Source: Pedobacter jejuensis | Lineage (GTDB): Bacteria > Bacteroidota > Bacteroidia > Sphingobacteriales > Sphingobacteriaceae | Reading direction: 5' to 3' | DNA: 64,000 nucleotides | Assembly (NCBI RefSeq): GCF_003725795.1 | Contig: NZ_RBEE01000002.1 | Location: forward strand, 62,001-126,000 | Part shown: in pieces, positions 45,537 through 55,393 of the stretch | Layout of the letters: each line of letters opens with the position of its first letter | Numbering within the stretch: the stretch's first letter is position 1 | Translations under genes and position numbers: made by a program | The notes under the pieces: model-generated | Database searches by the model: none | What the model saw: only the letters and a program-made list of their open reading frames with translations | What the model was told of the DNA's origin: nothing

Positions 45537-45889
45537 GTATTCCGTTTAACCACTTTTACCATATCATCAATATCAAAAGGCTTTTGAATGTAATCATCAG
45601 CCTTGCTTTCTTCTGCAATTTCAGGAAGTTTTTCTGACGTTGATGTAAGAATAGCAGACACATCTTCTGTTTTAGGATCAGACTTAAGGTCTTTAACAAC
45701 TTTAGAACCTTTTTTTGATCCTTTTATATGATCATCAATAACAACCACATCCGGATCTATCTCCTCAATTTTATCTATAGGATCGGTTGTTAATGATGGC
45801 GTTACATCAAATCCCTCTTCTTCCAATATCTGGTCCATAATGTCCAAAATATCTTTGTTATCCTGAACGAGAACAACCTTTTTCTTCAT
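45533..45889 (-). CDS. Stand-alone response regulator receiver protein
   Basis: The 118-residue protein is a single receiver domain: acidic pocket in VLVQDNKDILDIMD, phosphoacceptor Asp52 or Asp53 in VVVIDDHIKGS, the Thr/Ser switch in AILTST and the conserved Lys in DDYIQKPFDIDDM. The first acidic position is Gln-Asp rather than Asp-Asp, a small variation. There is no output domain, so it works through a partner that is not in the window. The gene is transcribed alone. Confidence 0.87.
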   Translation of the reverse strand: MKKKVVLVQDNKDILDIMDQILEEEGFDVTPSLTTDPIDKIEEIDPDVVVIDDHIKGSKKGSKVVKDLKSDPKTEDVSAILTSTSEKLPEIAEESKADDYIQKPFDIDDMVKVVKRNT

Positions 45890-46010
45890 GTGTGGTGTTT
45901 GGCTTATTTTGCATAAAGATACTAAAAAGTATAACTACACATCATATTTAGAATTATTTTACAAATAGACAAAAAATACATTTGGTTCGTCTGTTTTTTA
46001 CACCTGTTCG

Positions 46011-46050
46011 TCGATTAGTTACCAATGCTGGTATAATATCAAGTAATCGA
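46011..46050 (+). ncRNA. Structured leader element upstream of the GIN-domain gene
   Basis: A 7-bp outer stem (tcgatta 46011-46017 with taatcga 46044-46050) encloses a hairpin taccA-atgc-tggta (46020-46033). It may form part of the 5' untranslated region of the GIN gene at 46134, or be a chance palindrome. It does not match a riboswitch I know. Confidence 0.3.
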
Positions 46051-46133
46051 CTGCAACGTTTTTATGTTGATGGCGTCTTATCTACAAAACAACTTAAAAA
46101 CTTAAATAATAAATAATTTTAAAATACAGCATT

Positions 46134-46736
46134 ATGAAAACCTCAATCAAAACTCTAATCGCAACATCATTAACAGCTATTGTTTTAACAACAACTACAT
46201 TTGCAACCAGTGTAATGGCGGCAGAAAAATATCCGGTATCATCTGAGTCATCTACCAGCTACAGAAGAATAATTGTTAAAGGAAATGTAGAAGTAACGCT
46301 TGTACAAAGACAAAACGAAGGCATCAATTATGCTGATGATAATTTAGGAAATGCAAAAATAACACAGGAAGGAAATATATTAAAAATCAGTTCGAATGAT
46401 AAAGAAGTAAGCAAGCTTACTGTATATGTTAACGACCTTTACAGAATTGAAGCTTCTGAAAATGCAGTTGTAAAAACTAATGGAAAACTTAAAGCTAGAT
46501 TTTTACAAATCTTTTTAAAAGACAATGCTTTTGCACAGATTAATTCAAGCACAGAAGGTTTATATACAGTAATTAAAGATAATGCTGATTTAAAATTAAG
46601 CGGCGCTACAGATAATCATACATTAGTAATGGGCAACACGCCAAAACTTACCATTGATAAATTTGCAGCCTTAAAAACAAATATTAGCTCAGTAGAATCT
46701 AATGATGCTATTGAAGTTGCTGCCAACATAAAATAG
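46134..46736 (+). CDS. Secreted GIN-domain (DUF2807) protein
   Basis: The 200-residue protein has a signal sequence (MKTSIKTLIATSLTAIVLTT, ending near VMAA). A DUF2807-like head domain follows: SYRRIIVKGNVEVTLVQRQN, then repeated beta turns such as IEASENAVVKTNGKLKARFL and LSGATDNHTLVMGN. GIN domains build beta-helix-like surface or periplasmic proteins in Bacteroidota. Function unknown. It has its own terminator and a structured leader. Confidence 0.85.
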   Translation: MKTSIKTLIATSLTAIVLTTTTFATSVMAAEKYPVSSESSTSYRRIIVKGNVEVTLVQRQNEGINYADDNLGNAKITQEGNILKISSNDKEVSKLTVYVNDLYRIEASENAVVKTNGKLKARFLQIFLKDNAFAQINSSTEGLYTVIKDNADLKLSGATDNHTLVMGNTPKLTIDKFAALKTNISSVESNDAIEVAANIK

Positions 46737-46754
46737 AGCTTATTTATCAGGAAG

Positions 46755-46787
46755 AAAGCGATGAGGAAAACCTTATCGCTTTTTTTG
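46755..46787 (+). terminator. Terminator after the GIN-domain gene
   Basis: aaagcgatgagg (46755-46766) pairs with ccttatcgcttt (46771-46782), with one G-T pair and a four-base A-rich loop. A run of T follows. Confidence 0.85.
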
Positions 46788-46866
46788 TGTCCAACATTTT
46801 TGGGTCGAGATTTATCTTCAGCATTCCTTCAGATTTGAAAGTTAACTTCGATGAAATTTCCTTTTA

Positions 46867-48813
46867 ATGAAAAAATTATTTAAAGGTAGATTTGCACTAT
46901 ATTTTGCATTTCTGACTTTCTTCATCATATTTTCTTTTACAGTCAGAACATTACTCTTTATCTCTGCATGTCATCACACCGATTTCACATTATTCGAAAT
47001 TGTAAAAATATTTGGCATAGGATTGTTCTTCGATATAGGCACCGGATTAATAATTGCACTTCCATATGCCCTATTTTTATTATTTGTATCTGATAAATTG
47101 TACCGCAAGAAATGGAATAAAATTTTTACTCCAATAATTTTATTCATTTTTATCGTTATTACTCTTTTCTCTTTTTTTGCGGAATTAACCTTTTGGCAAG
47201 AATTCGAAAGCAGGTTTAATTTTATCGCCGTAGATTATTTAATATATACTTACGAAGTTATACACAACATAAACGAATCCTACCCAATTCCTTTATTACT
47301 TGCTGCAATATTGATAATAGCCTTTGTGATTACTTATGGTTTGTATAAGCTTAAAATTTTTAGTCAAACTTTTGAAAGTGCATCCACTAAAAAATCAAGA
47401 AGTGTACCATCTATCACATTAATAGTTTTTGCTGTTGCATTTATCATCTTTGTTAAAAATTCCTGGGCAGAACAAGGTAATAACCATTACACCAATGAGT
47501 TAAGCAAAGCTGGTACATATTCATTTTTTGCTGCATTTAAAAACAATGAACTGAATTACCAGGATTTTTACAGCCAAGTTGACGATAAAATGGCTTTCGA
47601 AATTATACGAAATCAGCTAAAAGAAAGCAATAGTAGTTTTATAAACTCTGGAAAATCCATTAAAAGAATCATTTCAAGTAAAAACAAAGCCTATAAACCT
47701 AATGTAATCACAATAACGATTGAAAGTTTAAGTGCCGATTTTTTGGCGCATTACGGCAATACACAACATTTAACACCCTTTCTTGATTCTTCAGCAAATC
47801 AAAGTGTATTTTTTAGCAACATGTATGCAACAGGAACCAGAACTGTTCGAGGTATGGAAGCACTTACACTGTGTATTCCGCCAACGCCTGGAAGCAGCAT
47901 TGTAAGGCGAATGGATAATGAGCATTTATTTACAGTTGGACATGTTTTTAAAAATCAAGGCTATACCAATACATTTTTTTATGGTGGCGATGGTTATTTT
48001 GATAACATGAATCACTTTTTTGGAAACAATGGTTATAATATTGTTGATAGAGGTAGAAAACTTTTGAATGAAACATACGATGGTAGCAGAACCATGATTC
48101 AAGATAAGGACGTGACTTTCGAAAACGCATGGGGCATTTGCGATGAAGATATTTTTAATGTGGTTGTAAAAGATGCAGATGAAAAATATAAACACCATCA
48201 GCTATTTAATAATTTCATAATGACTACTTCGAATCACAGGCCATACACATTCCCTGCCAATAAAATAAATCTTGCACAGGGTACGCGAGAAGCAGCAGTT
48301 AGATATACAGATTATGCCATCGAAAAATTTATTGAAAAGATAAAAAATAAGCCATGGTTTGAAAATACGGTTATTGTAATTGTTGCAGACCATTGTGCCA
48401 GTAGTGCTGGTAAAAATGAAATCGATATTTCTAAATATCAAATACCCTGTATGATATTAAATTTGAAAAATACAGCAAACACCAATATCAATAAAATGAC
48501 TTCTCAAATTGATGTTTTTCCTACACTATGGGGGTTTATAGGATGGAATTATACCAATGACTTTTTCGGAAAAAATGTGTTGGATAGCAACTATAAACCA
48601 AGAGTAGTTTTAGGAACTTATCAAAAGCTGGCTTATATGCAAAACGATAGTTTGGTGATTTTAAGTCCGCAGCGAAAAATAGAAAGTTACTTATACGATA
48701 AATCAAAAAATGAACAGCGGAAAGCAAATTTTTCAAAAGAGTTTACCAATAAAGCAATTGCAAATTATCAAACTGCTTATGAACTTTTTAAAAATGGAGG
48801 ATTAAAAGAGTAG
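46867..48813 (+). CDS. LTA synthase/sulfatase-type membrane phosphotransferase
   Basis: The 648-residue protein has five hydrophobic segments in the first 200 residues and an extracytoplasmic alkaline-phosphatase-fold domain. Metal and catalytic motifs are NVITITIESLSADFLAHYG (Glu286), GTRTVRGMEAL with the likely nucleophile Thr326, and VIVVADHCASS. LtaS-type enzymes move phosphoglycerol groups, and related Gram-negative members modify glycans or lipids. There is no lipoteichoic acid in this phylum, so the acceptor is unknown. It stands alone. Confidence 0.9.
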   Translation: MKKLFKGRFALYFAFLTFFIIFSFTVRTLLFISACHHTDFTLFEIVKIFGIGLFFDIGTGLIIALPYALFLLFVSDKLYRKKWNKIFTPIILFIFIVITLFSFFAELTFWQEFESRFNFIAVDYLIYTYEVIHNINESYPIPLLLAAILIIAFVITYGLYKLKIFSQTFESASTKKSRSVPSITLIVFAVAFIIFVKNSWAEQGNNHYTNELSKAGTYSFFAAFKNNELNYQDFYSQVDDKMAFEIIRNQLKESNSSFINSGKSIKRIISSKNKAYKPNVITITIESLSADFLAHYGNTQHLTPFLDSSANQSVFFSNMYATGTRTVRGMEALTLCIPPTPGSSIVRRMDNEHLFTVGHVFKNQGYTNTFFYGGDGYFDNMNHFFGNNGYNIVDRGRKLLNETYDGSRTMIQDKDVTFENAWGICDEDIFNVVVKDADEKYKHHQLFNNFIMTTSNHRPYTFPANKINLAQGTREAAVRYTDYAIEKFIEKIKNKPWFENTVIVIVADHCASSAGKNEIDISKYQIPCMILNLKNTANTNINKMTSQIDVFPTLWGFIGWNYTNDFFGKNVLDSNYKPRVVLGTYQKLAYMQNDSLVILSPQRKIESYLYDKSKNEQRKANFSKEFTNKAIANYQTAYELFKNGGLKE

Positions 48814-48854
48814 CTTTTTCATTGTGGAAGATTAGAAGAAACCTTAAGCTAAAA

Positions 48855-48887
48855 TAGTTACAAAGCCTATATTAAGCTTTGTAACTA
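48855..48887 (+). terminator. Hairpin after the LTA synthase-like gene
   Basis: A perfect 12-bp stem (48855-48866 with 48876-48887) with a nine-base loop lies 42 bases after the stop. The T-run is missing, so the terminator call is tentative. Confidence 0.55.
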
Positions 48888-48950
48888 ATAACCTGAGGAG
48901 TTCAATTCTTAATTTTCATTCACATCATTAATAAGTTTTTTTTCTAGTTT

Positions 48951-49019
48951 ACGTCACCCTGAATTTATTTCAGGGTCTTATATTGCAGGAAAGATGCTGA
49001 AATGAATTCAGCATGACGT
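48951..49019. repeat. 69-bp palindromic interspersed element
   Basis: The element starts acgtca and ends tgacgt. It contains two internal hairpins, ccctgaa/ttcaggg (48957-48963 with 48969-48975) and atgctgaa/ttcagcat (48994-49001 with 49007-49014). Elements of this form are, to my knowledge, highly repeated in Pedobacter-like genomes. The rest of the 48888-49127 gap shows nothing else. Confidence 0.8.
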
Positions 49020-49127
49020 GTCGTACAAGCAAAACGGCTATAAAACAGCAAAATATTAAGTTTAATAATCAAACTCAGTTTAATAATGGATATAACAAAA
49101 ATTGGCCTTAAGACAATATAGATTTCT

Positions 49128-51524
49128 CTAATTTTCGTTTAAGCTCATATCTTCAGTTTTCGCGTTTACCAATTCTCGCTTTGTATTTTTACTTAAATAT
49201 TTAACGCCTACTCTCAAAGCTTTTAACCCTGAAACGCCTTGAAGTTCTTCCAAATCCAATTGCTCCAAATCATCATTTAAATAACCTTGATCTTGCAAAT
49301 ATTTAATGTATTCGATGTATTCCTTAGCTTCTTCTGCATTGAAATAAACCATCGCAATTTTATCTGGCTGGGTTAAACGTTCTGATGTATTTTTAATTAA
49401 AACCTTATCAATTCGTTTTTTAACAACCTCATACCTAATATTATATGCACCTTCCACATCAAATCTTCTTTCATCATTTCTAAAGCTGATATCAATTGAA
49501 TTCGAATGGATGAAAACCAATTGAGTGGTTTGTAATGGTCGTGGCATTTCGCCTATTAAACTTTTAGAAAGCCTAGCAATTTCTACCATTGATGTAAGCT
49601 GCCATAAGCGAATATTTTTCAAATACAGCAAATCGAAAGGTTTGTTAGGCGCAATTTCCTGACCGATGTAAATATCATATTCAACACCATCGGTTCTAAA
49701 TTTTGCAAAATAACAAGGGTATGAAGCCTGAAGATTTTGTTGAGCTGTTTCTAAAAACTGACTCACTTCCATATTAATGGATTGCATCGAAACCTCCAGT
49801 TTTCTTCTATTCTCATAAGCTAAACCAGTTTCAGGTATAATCTCAGCAAAATAATCATCTACAATTTCGGTTACCTCAGGATGATTTAATTTAATAACGG
49901 AAAAGAAAGGATAAACCTCAGCGCTCAAAAACTCATTCAACAGCATTTCTTCATTGCTAGAGGCAACGTTGCTTATACGAACAATCCAATCATTACAATT
50001 AAAAATGAGCTTCTCTATAAGTTCTAAAGGAACAAACTTCCGAATACCTTTTAAAGTTTTGATGATATTTAAAAGGTGTACATGCATATCCTCTTTTAAA
50101 GCTTGGTTACGCTCATTAGTCGAATTCCTGATGTCAACCGCACCAAATAAAGGGTACATATTTTTGAAAGTAATTGTATCGATCTGTCTGTGCTTTCTAC
50201 TTTCTTTATTTTGTCGAAGAAAATGCCAAACTGCCTCATTAAATTTCCATTGAACAGAAGGCTGCAAAGCAGTAAATTTATCCATCAAAACGGCATCCAT
50301 TTTGGCATTAAACTCCTCAATACTATATTGAAAAAGCTGTCCAATTAATGGCATTGCAGGGCGTAATCTCGATAATAATTTATCATCGACAGCCATTTCT
50401 TTTGTAGAATAAACCTCAAGTACGCCAGCCAACTGCTTATTGTAATAAATTGGCAAAACAGAATATGAACAAACACCAGCAGCTTTTAAAACGCGTAAAA
50501 ACGGATCTTTAACAATCTGATCCTCATTAATAGAACTTACAAAAATTGCTCTTGGATCTTCTTTATATTTATCTACTAAAGAGTAAAAAACCTCTTCTTC
50601 GAGGTTAGATGCTTTAGCAGAATTTATCAGCATACTTTGAGAAAAATCCTGATTATCAAAAACCAATTTATCATTAACAGTTAAAAATGGCATTAAACCA
50701 AATTCTAAGTCACCATTTCCACTCAACGTTTTTAAAGCCTGAATAACGTGATTATAGGCTTCTGTTTGATAATTATGATCAACCAATGCACTTCTAATTC
50801 CTTCTATTGCATGCTGTAACGTTACATCAGTTATTGATATTACACTAAAACCTTCAAAAGTAAATTTCTTTAGTGGAAGATTTTTATCCAGGTATTCTAT
50901 TTCTGTTCCCTCCTGGAAATGTTTAGCCAATTCTTCAAAATTCAATTCGGGCAAGCTACCTTTATGCTGAATATCAATAAATTGCGTATCATTTTGAATG
51001 TTGTAATACTGCGTTAGGTTGTTTTCGGTATTTACATGCGCATAAATAATATCATTTTTTAACACCGAGGTAAAGCTGTAAAATCTATTTAAAATTAAAT
51101 TATAAATAAATTTTAAATGCTTCATTTGCGCCGATTCATCTTTACCAGTATTTACTTTGGTTTTAGGATCGTGATCTTTAAAGAATTGATAGAAAGCATT
51201 TGTACTGAAGAATATTTCATCAGGTACAGGCGTACTCAACGCCCAATACAATTCATTTTCGTTAGCCATTAAAGGCGTCAAAATCGTGAATATTAATTCA
51301 AGCGTATCTTTATGTTTTGCTAATTCTTGCGTAGTTATATTTCCAAGTAAAGCGTCTTCTTTCTCTATTTTTTCCAATAGAAATCTGTAAAACTCAGATT
51401 TAACGGTTTTCTCGGTTTTCAATCTGTTCTTCAGATAATTTACTAATGGTCTGAAAGACAAATTTGATTTTACTTGGCAATGAATACATTCATTTTTATG
51501 TATTTGTATTACATTGGTATTCAT
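49128..51524 (-). CDS. Large GAF-domain protein, possible signalling role
   Basis: The 798-residue cytoplasmic protein starts with a short Cys/His segment (HKNECIHCQVKS) and has a GAF-like domain at about 245-400, including VCSYSVLPIYYNKQLAGVLE. A following region at about 445-475 (YPLFGAVDIRNSTNERN) looks like the first metal motif of class III nucleotide cyclases. The C-terminal 300 residues are helical and not recognised. No signal peptide or membrane helix is seen. A TATCTTTG -7 box lies at 51578-51585 without a well-placed -33. Proteins of this type are annotated only as GAF proteins. Confidence 0.8.
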   Translation of the reverse strand: MNTNVIQIHKNECIHCQVKSNLSFRPLVNYLKNRLKTEKTVKSEFYRFLLEKIEKEDALLGNITTQELAKHKDTLELIFTILTPLMANENELYWALSTPVPDEIFFSTNAFYQFFKDHDPKTKVNTGKDESAQMKHLKFIYNLILNRFYSFTSVLKNDIIYAHVNTENNLTQYYNIQNDTQFIDIQHKGSLPELNFEELAKHFQEGTEIEYLDKNLPLKKFTFEGFSVISITDVTLQHAIEGIRSALVDHNYQTEAYNHVIQALKTLSGNGDLEFGLMPFLTVNDKLVFDNQDFSQSMLINSAKASNLEEEVFYSLVDKYKEDPRAIFVSSINEDQIVKDPFLRVLKAAGVCSYSVLPIYYNKQLAGVLEVYSTKEMAVDDKLLSRLRPAMPLIGQLFQYSIEEFNAKMDAVLMDKFTALQPSVQWKFNEAVWHFLRQNKESRKHRQIDTITFKNMYPLFGAVDIRNSTNERNQALKEDMHVHLLNIIKTLKGIRKFVPLELIEKLIFNCNDWIVRISNVASSNEEMLLNEFLSAEVYPFFSVIKLNHPEVTEIVDDYFAEIIPETGLAYENRRKLEVSMQSINMEVSQFLETAQQNLQASYPCYFAKFRTDGVEYDIYIGQEIAPNKPFDLLYLKNIRLWQLTSMVEIARLSKSLIGEMPRPLQTTQLVFIHSNSIDISFRNDERRFDVEGAYNIRYEVVKKRIDKVLIKNTSERLTQPDKIAMVYFNAEEAKEYIEYIKYLQDQGYLNDDLEQLDLEELQGVSGLKALRVGVKYLSKNTKRELVNAKTEDMSLNEN

Positions 51525-51708
51525 GAGTATAGGTGCTTAATAGACGTAAAATTTAATAAGTAAAAAAAATAATTACACAAAGATACAAACAGCGAAAGCC
51601 AAAAACAGTCTGCAAAACGTAATACTATTTTTACAAATTCAATAGTTAATATACGCTTAATTGCTGTAAATAGTTTCTAAACGACCAAATTACTTAACTA
51701 AAGAGGTT

Positions 51709-54700
51709 TTAATATCTGAAGTTTAATGATACATAAGGGTACCATCCATCAGTTGAATGTCCCATTACGAAACGTAAAACTGTTAATGATGCAGGCGCAA
51801 AATAAACACCACCACCAACGCCATGGTGCCATAAATCAGAACTTTGATTTCTGCACCAAACCCTACCAACATCGTAAAATCCTAACAGGCCAATTTGCCC
51901 TGGTAGAACGTAACTCACTAAATCTCCAAGTTTAGCTCTTAATTCTAAATTATTATAAAAACTATGGTCGCCTGCAAACCTAAATTGGCGATAGCCCAAC
52001 AAATTTCCCTGACCACCAATAAACTGAGATTGATAAAAAGCTGGCTTACCGATTGTAATACCGCCACCAAATCTATCAGCAAGAATAAATGCTTTTCTGC
52101 CATCAAGATTTTTATATAAAGCAATGCTACCCGTAAACTGCCCGAAAGAGTTTGAGTATTTATTTAAGCCTTTGTATCCTAAAAATTTAAAATCAACAAA
52201 ACTACCCAGTGTTGGCAACAAATCATTATCACGAGTATTGTTTGTAAAGTTAACAATCGCACCACCAAACATTTTTTCGTTACGAACATTTAAACTATCA
52301 GATGACCCAAGTGGCGCACCACTGGTTATAAATCGGCCTTCGTTATCTTCCTGATTCAATTTATAATATTGAAACGACGGACCAAAGCTAAAAGTAGATT
52401 TTGGTCTGCGCCATCTTAAGGTTGGTTCTACTTGATAAAGATTAAATCTGGCTCTGTAAAACCTGATATCATCTCCATGCTCATCAAAAACAGTTTCATT
52501 TCCAACACCGAAAAAGTTTTGAGTATTATTGGGTGCATAAGCATCGGCTTTAATTATAAAATCTGCTTTACCTAATGCTTTTAACCATTCGCCCCTGTAA
52601 TTAAAGCGAAATGCTTTTGTAGAAAATGAATGTAAAAATGAAACTGTCTGCGTATTACCATAAGGTTGTTTTCTAAATCCAGGATTGGTTTGTTTATAAA
52701 TTAGCCCTAGTAAAATACCATCATCATTATTGTAACCAGCGTTTAAATTATACGATCTTCTATCGTACATATCTTTCGGTATGTAACTGAAATTGGACGT
52801 ATCATTAGAAATTACTTTACTGATTTTTTTAACATCGTTTCCATTGTAAGTCGCTTTATCTTCTCTGCCATATAGCTTTACAAAGCCATTACTACTTTTG
52901 AAATCGTAAACCTTATCTCCCTTACCTCCAATAATCCTGATTTTAATTTTCGAATTTTTATTATTTAGAAATAGGCTGTCGTTACCATTGTGCATATAAA
53001 CCCTTATTTCTTTGGTTACTTTTGGGTCGAAAACACGATTAAACAATTCATCCTTAATATTTCCTTCTTTTGATATTTTGTTGATTTTAACTTTTAAGCC
53101 CTTATCATCGGTATCACTAATTTTAATCAATTCATTTTTATTGGTTACTTCGATATCAACTACTTCGTTAAAGAAATGATAATAATCGTTCATTAATTTT
53201 GGCAATTGCTTAATTCTAACTCGCATTTGTGCTAAAATTGCATCGTGATGAAGCGAATAACTTGGCTCCGGAAGTTTCTTCAAGGCCTTTTCGAAAACTT
53301 CATCATTGTACTTGGAACAAAAATCTTCAACAATCTTATCCCACTCTTTTTCATCAATATTGGCTGTCCACCTGCTACTGATTTCTCTACCTTCCCATAA
53401 AAACCATTTGATGCTTTGTATATCGCGTTCGTAACCCTGCATCATTGGCAAAAGAGATGAAGATTGTGTGTAACGCTGTAATTTACCATCTGACCTGAAG
53501 AAAACCTGGTCTCTATCTCTAGGAACCGGCGAATAATGAGAACCACCATCTTTTTTAGTTTCCTTCCATCTCCACTGGTCTTCATGTCTATCCCAATCAC
53601 CAAGCAAAACATCAAAAGCTCTGGCTCTAACCCAGGCTGGTCCATCTAAAGTATTGTCATTATCATCCGTTAATTTTTTATCCATTTTCGGCGAACTATC
53701 CGATTCTCCTAATGGCTCACGTTCTTCTAAAAGGCATAAAGTGTTCGCGAAAGCAGATTCATATTCGCCCAGATTATCATCAGGAGAAACCCAACCAATT
53801 ATTGGATTACTGTGTGGAATACCACCTGCTTTAGCTAATTCTGGTACAATTAGCGCAGAAAACGGGTGTTGAGCAGACATGTTATCTTTTATAATATCCT
53901 TGGCAAAGGTTTGCCTTAATTGCTCTGGCAAAAGCACTTCCGGAAATTTTTCTACACTCCGTAAAACATATTCTTTACCGTTTTTATCTTCTAACCTTAA
54001 CGAACGAGATTGATTACCGCCACCCCGTTGTGTAGCTTTTAGTCCTCCTCCTATTTGAGATATTTTTATAACCGGGACTTTTGTTTTTTGTGCATATTCT
54101 TTTCGGTAGTTTTCTCCAAAAACATATCTATGGAAACGGCCAACACTATCATATTCTGGTTTGATGGTTACAAAAATACTATCAGCTGTAAGTGGTTTAT
54201 CTCTGTTTCTAACCTTTTGATTTACGTTTTCGAATTTTTTAATGTAACTGAAAACGCGTTTAACACCTGTATCGGCATAAATGTAATATTCGTACCGCAT
54301 ATCGTTGTTTAACAACTGGTCTGCAACTACATACCCCTGTTCCATTTCATGAAACAAAGATGTTTTACCCTGTTTATTTGGAGAAACTTTAGAACCCGAA
54401 CCACTAACAATTTGCAATTGTTCTCCTTTAATTAGTTGTAAACCGTGCTCGTGCCCAGCTACATAAGTAACATTAGGATCATCGCCAAAAACACCATTTA
54501 CAGATTTAATCATTTCTTTATAAGCTGGATGATTTAAATCTTCGGGGCTTAATAAAGTAGAGCGTAAAACAGGATAAACCGAACCTAAAATTGGCAGCGG
54601 AATGTATAAGTTTTTGTTGAGAGAAGTTAATGGAAAAAGATGATTTCTTAAATTAAAATAACCACCATGCGGACCGTAGCTTTGAAATGGATGATGTGAT

Positions 54701-55314
54701 GCAAGCAGAATTACCTTGCCTTTGTTTTTCTCTAGCAAATCTTCCATTTTAACCAAAACTTCATCCGTGGTGCGGCATTCGCATTCGCCGTTTGGATTTG
54801 ACTTATTGTAAGGAAAAAGCCACCATTCGCTGTCGTAAGCGATGATGGTTAATTTGTCGGTTAAATTTATTGCCACCGGATCAGGACAACCATTTTGTGG
54901 AATTAACTTTAAAAGCGGATCATTTTGAGCTTTTAAGTAATCATCCTGTGCTTTAATTTTTGCCAAGCCTTTTGGCCCTGATTTGTCCCAATCGTGATTA
55001 CCTGGAATAAAATATACTGCAGCACCCATCTCTCGCATTGGCGCAAACTGAGATTGTAAAATCTTTTTAGTATCCTCTTCCTCTAAACTTCCCGGCAAAC
55101 CCATTCCGGTTGGATAAATATTATCGCCAAGATAGATTACCGTAGTTTTTTTTGGAATAATTTGTTTTGCAGCATTTTTTAAATCCTGCGTTTGTGCAGG
55201 ATTCATTTCGCCAGCATCGCCAAATAAAATTACCCTATATTTTACATCGCTTTGGGCAGACGCTATAAAGTATATCAGGGAGAAGAATATTGATAAAGTA
55301 AAATTTTTAATCAT
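51709..55314 (-). CDS. Calcineurin-type phosphatase fused to a kinase-like region and outer-membrane barrel
   Basis: The 1201-residue protein (start MIKNFTLSIFFSLIYFIASA) has a Sec signal. Its metallophosphoesterase domain (about 24-300) shows GDAGE (32-36), YLGDNIYP, GNHDWD (105), ASHHPF (205) and AGHEHG (287). The middle carries kinase-like motifs: SRSLRLEDKNGKEYVLRSVE at about 437-455, LLGDWDRHEDQWRW at 570-583 and PRDRDQVFF at 598-606. From about 850 it is a barrel with glycine-aromatic strands, ending WYPYVSLNFRY. The N-terminal part is therefore likely periplasmic and tied to the outer membrane. An upstream start (55386) is less likely, as it precedes the signal. It follows the SdiA-type lipoprotein gene by about 80 bases. 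Confidence 0.88.
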   Translation of the reverse strand: MIKNFTLSIFFSLIYFIASAQSDVKYRVILFGDAGEMNPAQTQDLKNAAKQIIPKKTTVIYLGDNIYPTGMGLPGSLEEEDTKKILQSQFAPMREMGAAVYFIPGNHDWDKSGPKGLAKIKAQDDYLKAQNDPLLKLIPQNGCPDPVAINLTDKLTIIAYDSEWWLFPYNKSNPNGECECRTTDEVLVKMEDLLEKNKGKVILLASHHPFQSYGPHGGYFNLRNHLFPLTSLNKNLYIPLPILGSVYPVLRSTLLSPEDLNHPAYKEMIKSVNGVFGDDPNVTYVAGHEHGLQLIKGEQLQIVSGSGSKVSPNKQGKTSLFHEMEQGYVVADQLLNNDMRYEYYIYADTGVKRVFSYIKKFENVNQKVRNRDKPLTADSIFVTIKPEYDSVGRFHRYVFGENYRKEYAQKTKVPVIKISQIGGGLKATQRGGGNQSRSLRLEDKNGKEYVLRSVEKFPEVLLPEQLRQTFAKDIIKDNMSAQHPFSALIVPELAKAGGIPHSNPIIGWVSPDDNLGEYESAFANTLCLLEEREPLGESDSSPKMDKKLTDDNDNTLDGPAWVRARAFDVLLGDWDRHEDQWRWKETKKDGGSHYSPVPRDRDQVFFRSDGKLQRYTQSSSLLPMMQGYERDIQSIKWFLWEGREISSRWTANIDEKEWDKIVEDFCSKYNDEVFEKALKKLPEPSYSLHHDAILAQMRVRIKQLPKLMNDYYHFFNEVVDIEVTNKNELIKISDTDDKGLKVKINKISKEGNIKDELFNRVFDPKVTKEIRVYMHNGNDSLFLNNKNSKIKIRIIGGKGDKVYDFKSSNGFVKLYGREDKATYNGNDVKKISKVISNDTSNFSYIPKDMYDRRSYNLNAGYNNDDGILLGLIYKQTNPGFRKQPYGNTQTVSFLHSFSTKAFRFNYRGEWLKALGKADFIIKADAYAPNNTQNFFGVGNETVFDEHGDDIRFYRARFNLYQVEPTLRWRRPKSTFSFGPSFQYYKLNQEDNEGRFITSGAPLGSSDSLNVRNEKMFGGAIVNFTNNTRDNDLLPTLGSFVDFKFLGYKGLNKYSNSFGQFTGSIALYKNLDGRKAFILADRFGGGITIGKPAFYQSQFIGGQGNLLGYRQFRFAGDHSFYNNLELRAKLGDLVSYVLPGQIGLLGFYDVGRVWCRNQSSDLWHHGVGGGVYFAPASLTVLRFVMGHSTDGWYPYVSLNFRY

Positions 55315-55393
55315 ATAGTTTGTTTGGTATGCTTCAATAGTATCAAAAGAACTGTTTGCTGCCCTAATTTTCGAGCAGCAAAACAATTCTATT

